Shown: one piece after another, positions 61,000-64,000 of the stretch
Layout: the number at the start of each line of letters is the position of its first letter
Position numbering within the stretch: position 1 is the first letter of the stretch
Assembly (NCBI GenBank): GCA_029582165.1
Contig: CM055870.1
Location: 7,931,832 to 7,995,831, forward strand
DNA from: Portulaca oleracea
Taxonomy: Eukaryota; Streptophyta; Magnoliopsida; Caryophyllales; Portulacaceae
Direction of reading: 5' to 3'
Length of the DNA stretch: 64,000 nucleotides
The notes under the pieces: generated by a model
What the model saw: only the letters and a program-made list of their open reading frames with translations
What the model was told of the DNA's origin: nothing
Databases searched by the model: none
Made by a program: the position numbers and the translations under genes

Positions 61000-63350
61000 T
61001 ACTACGTAGTGCATAGAGATCTAGCACTGCTACTCTTAAGTGGTTTCTATTTACAAAATTATAACCTTTTTGTGTCATAGGGCACCAATTGTCTTCAGAC
61101 CTCCCGCAAAATCTTCTCACTCCGCAGAAACTTACCCAAATCATCTCATCCCAAGTTACCTCCTAACCTGTGCCAGTAAACCAGGTTGGGGTGTAAAGGC
61201 ATTATAAACATTGATCAGCTCATCTTCTGCAACAAACTTAATCGTCATGACAAGGTCTTTGGGCTCATCATTAAACATGATACTACTAACCATGTTCTTG
61301 TTACTTAGAATACTTGCATATTTATTGCACATCACACTCCATGCTTTATACCTGCCTTTTCCCGAGCTTTTGCTCACACCCAACTTGTTCCTTGTATGGC
61401 TCCTGAAGTGACATAGAGATCTAACACTGCTATCCTTAAGTGGTTTCTCTGTACGAATCATAACTCTTGAGTGTCCTAGTGCACCTGTTGTCGTCAACTC
61501 CGATTTTCATGAAATGACCGTCTACGAAATTTTCTCACTTTGCAAAACCATTCTCAAATCATCTCATCCAATCAACCCAAATTATCTCCTAACTTCTTCC
61601 TCTAAACCAGGTAGGGGTGTAAAAGCATTATAAACATTGATGAGCACATCTTCTATAACGAACTTAACCACCATGACTCCATGACAGGGTTACTCATGTG
61701 CTTCATGTCAAGAACATGGTTTTTGAGCTCCTTATTAAACTTGAGAGTTGATACTACAAATTATGTTCTTGTTACCCAGAATACTGGCATATTTCTTGCA
61801 CAGCATACTCCATACTTTATACCTGCCATTCCCCAAGATTTTGCTCCCACCCCACTTGTTCCCTTGTACAGCTCCAGGAGTGACATAGCACCTTCGTGTA
61901 GTATTCTAATGTGTCTCTCTCCTCCAAAATTCCAAGGAGCAAACAATGATACGGAAACTCTACTCTTCTTAGTCTCACCACTAAATTGAGGATAATCTAG
62001 CCATACTATAGAAGACCAAAAGAATCATTACTAGCCATCAACAGATGAAGAACGCAATGGTGCACTATGAGGGAAAGATAAGGTAAGGATAGAGAAGTAG
62101 AGGACATATGAAAAAGGTGACTAATGTATGCATACATAGGGCCTATTCAGTACAGACCAGGCTGGATTTGATAGACTGCGCTCGATACCCAGTGTGGAGG
62201 GCAGCAGCCAATGATAGAGAGGTGGTAAATGTAAGCTAAGATCTATTTTTAATAAGTTGCATAGAGAAGTCCAGCTGAACCAAATTAGAAGTGTGAGTGG
62301 AATTAAACAAGTAGATCTTGGATGAGGTTTTAGTGTCAGCAACAGAGACGTGAATTCAGGAGAATATCAGCAAGACAAAAGTGCATCAATAAGTCAGTGG
62401 TACAGTAAATGATGGCAAACAGATAAGATATGACAGAAGTTCCACTTGGAGAATGCCCTGATCCACGGGCATAAAGCAAAACTGAAAGAAGAAAAACAGA
62501 GCACTAAGCACCAAGAGTCCGCCCGTCCACCCTGGTATAACAAAACAGCAACTAGGGGCGAAGATTCGGTGGTAGAACAAACAGAAGAAGAAAGAGAGTG
62601 GCAATGGTGGGTGACCTGACAATGGGCAAGTGTCAAGCATATGTTAAAACCTCGTCAGCATTCAGTGTACCGGAATAATGGACCTTGGCAACAGGCACAA
62701 TGGGATAAGAGACAACACCAGAAACCAGGTTTGGGTCCACTAAGAGCATTGATAATCCCATCTCCTACTGCTAACTTAATCTTCATAAGTGGGCTACTAT
62801 GCTAAGGATTACTCATGTGTTTCACCCCAAGAACATGGCATCTGAGCTCTACATGAAAGTATGAAACATGATACTAACTATGTTCTAGTTACTTAAAACA
62901 CATTTCTTAAACACCATAATTCATGCATAACATGTCCAAGTATTTTCCCCAACCCACTTGTTCCCTAGTACAAATGTGTCCGTGTGCTCCAAATTCCACG
63001 GGCCAAATCATAACCAGTAAACTTTGTGCTCTTCTTAGTCTAGCCACTCAATGGAGGATGGTATGGTTGTATTATTGTGGATGGAAAGAACCATTATGAG
63101 CCATTAATAGATGAAGAATGCAAGAGAGCGCTCTGACTGTCTGAGGGCAGGATAATGTAAAGGATAGAGAAGCAGAAAGGACATATGAAGTAAGTGACTA
63201 AGGTATGCATATACAGATTACAGAGCCTATTCTACATACCAAGCCATCTATTCAATACAGACTGTGCCCAATACCCAATGTGAAGGGCAGCAGCCAACGA
63301 CAGAGGGCAGGTTAATATAAGCCAACATCTACTTTTAAAGGTTGCATACT
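61000..63350 (-). repeat. Diverged tandem units with protein-like content
   Basis: A block around GGTGTAAA(A/G)GCATTATAAAC, ATGTTCTTGTTAC and CCCCACTTGTTCC-type text occurs at about 61000-61410, again 421 bp later (61410-61930), and again about 1.1 kb after that (62745-62990). The flank GAGGGCAGCAGCCAA(T/C)GA (62199, 63283) repeats with the third unit. In the first unit the minus strand reads GRYKAWSVMCNKYASILSN and DLVMTIKFVAEDELINVYNA, protein-like but in no family I recognise; later units are broken. Perhaps remnants of a duplicated exon or an unknown transposon. Confidence 0.55.
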
Positions 63351-64000
63351 AAAAGTTTAGCACTTGTTACCAATAAACATTGCTATCCTGGATTCTTTTT
63401 ATTGTACTCACCAGTTCCCTATGCAATACCTCATCCTTTCTTCAAATTTTCCATAATCTTCAATCCCTTACTCTATTCTTTTTGTTCCTAATTTTCTGTC
63501 TCCTATTTCTATTCCAGACCACCTCCATTAGCTAATCCCTTGGACCTCAAATACACTGGCAGAGTTGCCAAACTGCTAGAAATGTTAAAATTTGAAATGT
63601 ACCTTTGAACTCTGATATGTGCTCAAGTTCAAGAAAAGCTATGGAAGCTCAATTGAGACCGAGAAAACTTACATATGCTATCTTCAACTTAACTAGTCAA
63701 AATTAGTTAGACATGCACCCACCCCAGAACACCTCAGTGAAGTTTGATGGCAATGAATTGAACATATGAACTTTACCCGTTCACCCATCTCAACAGTCAT
63801 GAGTCAATGCTCGAATTGACTCCAACTATATTCCCCAAGCTGCTTGCACAAACATATTTCTTGAATAAACAAGTCAACCAATTCCAGGCAAGAACTTGAT
63901 ACATCACACAATACCAAAACCCTTGGGTGATTGCTGACGGATTGATATAACCTTGAATTCCAGTTCAAATTTCTCAAAAACACTTGCAAACAAACCCACA
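63351..64000. other. Window end, no supported gene
   Basis: An open minus-strand stretch at 63804-63989 (CDVSSSCLELVDLFIQEICL) has plausible protein composition and could be an exon continuing beyond the window, but no splice borders or family can be shown. Confidence 0.3.

Overview
This is a nuclear window from a flowering plant, most likely a eudicot. It has split genes with GT-AG introns, large introns packed with transposons, long-LTR Ty3/gypsy elements, and hAT, Mutator-like, Stowaway and Helitron signatures. I cannot name the species. By eye, most of the DNA is transposon-derived, and only about seven genes are supported.

Layout. Positions 1-6731 hold the 3' part of a heavily decayed Ty3/gypsy chromovirus: a pol relic, a polypurine tract and a 3.3 kb LTR. 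A 27-bp minisatellite follows. A Mutator-like MITE lies at 7871-8331. Two nearly identical copies of a small secreted cysteine-rich protein gene then sit head to head as an inverted duplication (8.8-9.8 kb and 12.5-13.5 kb). Between them are a decayed DNA transposon and a solo LTR. From 13.5 to 16.9 kb there is a Helitron 3' end and little else.

From 16.9 to 27.0 kb there is a nested pair. An old minus-strand long-LTR element (flanking repeat CAATC) was split by a young 6.6 kb Ty3/gypsy element (17207-23785, flanking repeat TCACC). The young element has all its domains but many frame breaks. Two further members of the cysteine-rich family (29.6 and 34.7 kb) flank a third copy of the old LTR family, which itself carries two DNA transposons.

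The right half is richer in conserved genes. A complete CTP:phosphocholine cytidylyltransferase gene (8 exons, 38846-41816, plus strand) makes phosphatidylcholine precursor. A QUARTET3-like pectin-degrading enzyme gene (3 exons, 44370-51023, minus strand) faces it convergently. Its introns hold four copies of one MITE family and Stowaway elements. A YjbQ/UPF0047 family gene (six exons found, 54153-58611, minus strand, first exon not found) has a 2.8 kb intron holding a hAT element that was split by an LTR. A further solo LTR and a set of diverged tandem units (61.0-63.3 kb) fill the end.

The most interesting items are the four-member cysteine-rich secreted family, which I cannot assign to a named family and whose third copy lost two cysteines together; the young gypsy element, whose frame breaks are nearly all short base losses; and a well-preserved record of nested insertions with readable target-site duplications. 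All coordinates were read by eye; exon borders rest on frame continuity and splice dinucleotides, without transcript data.
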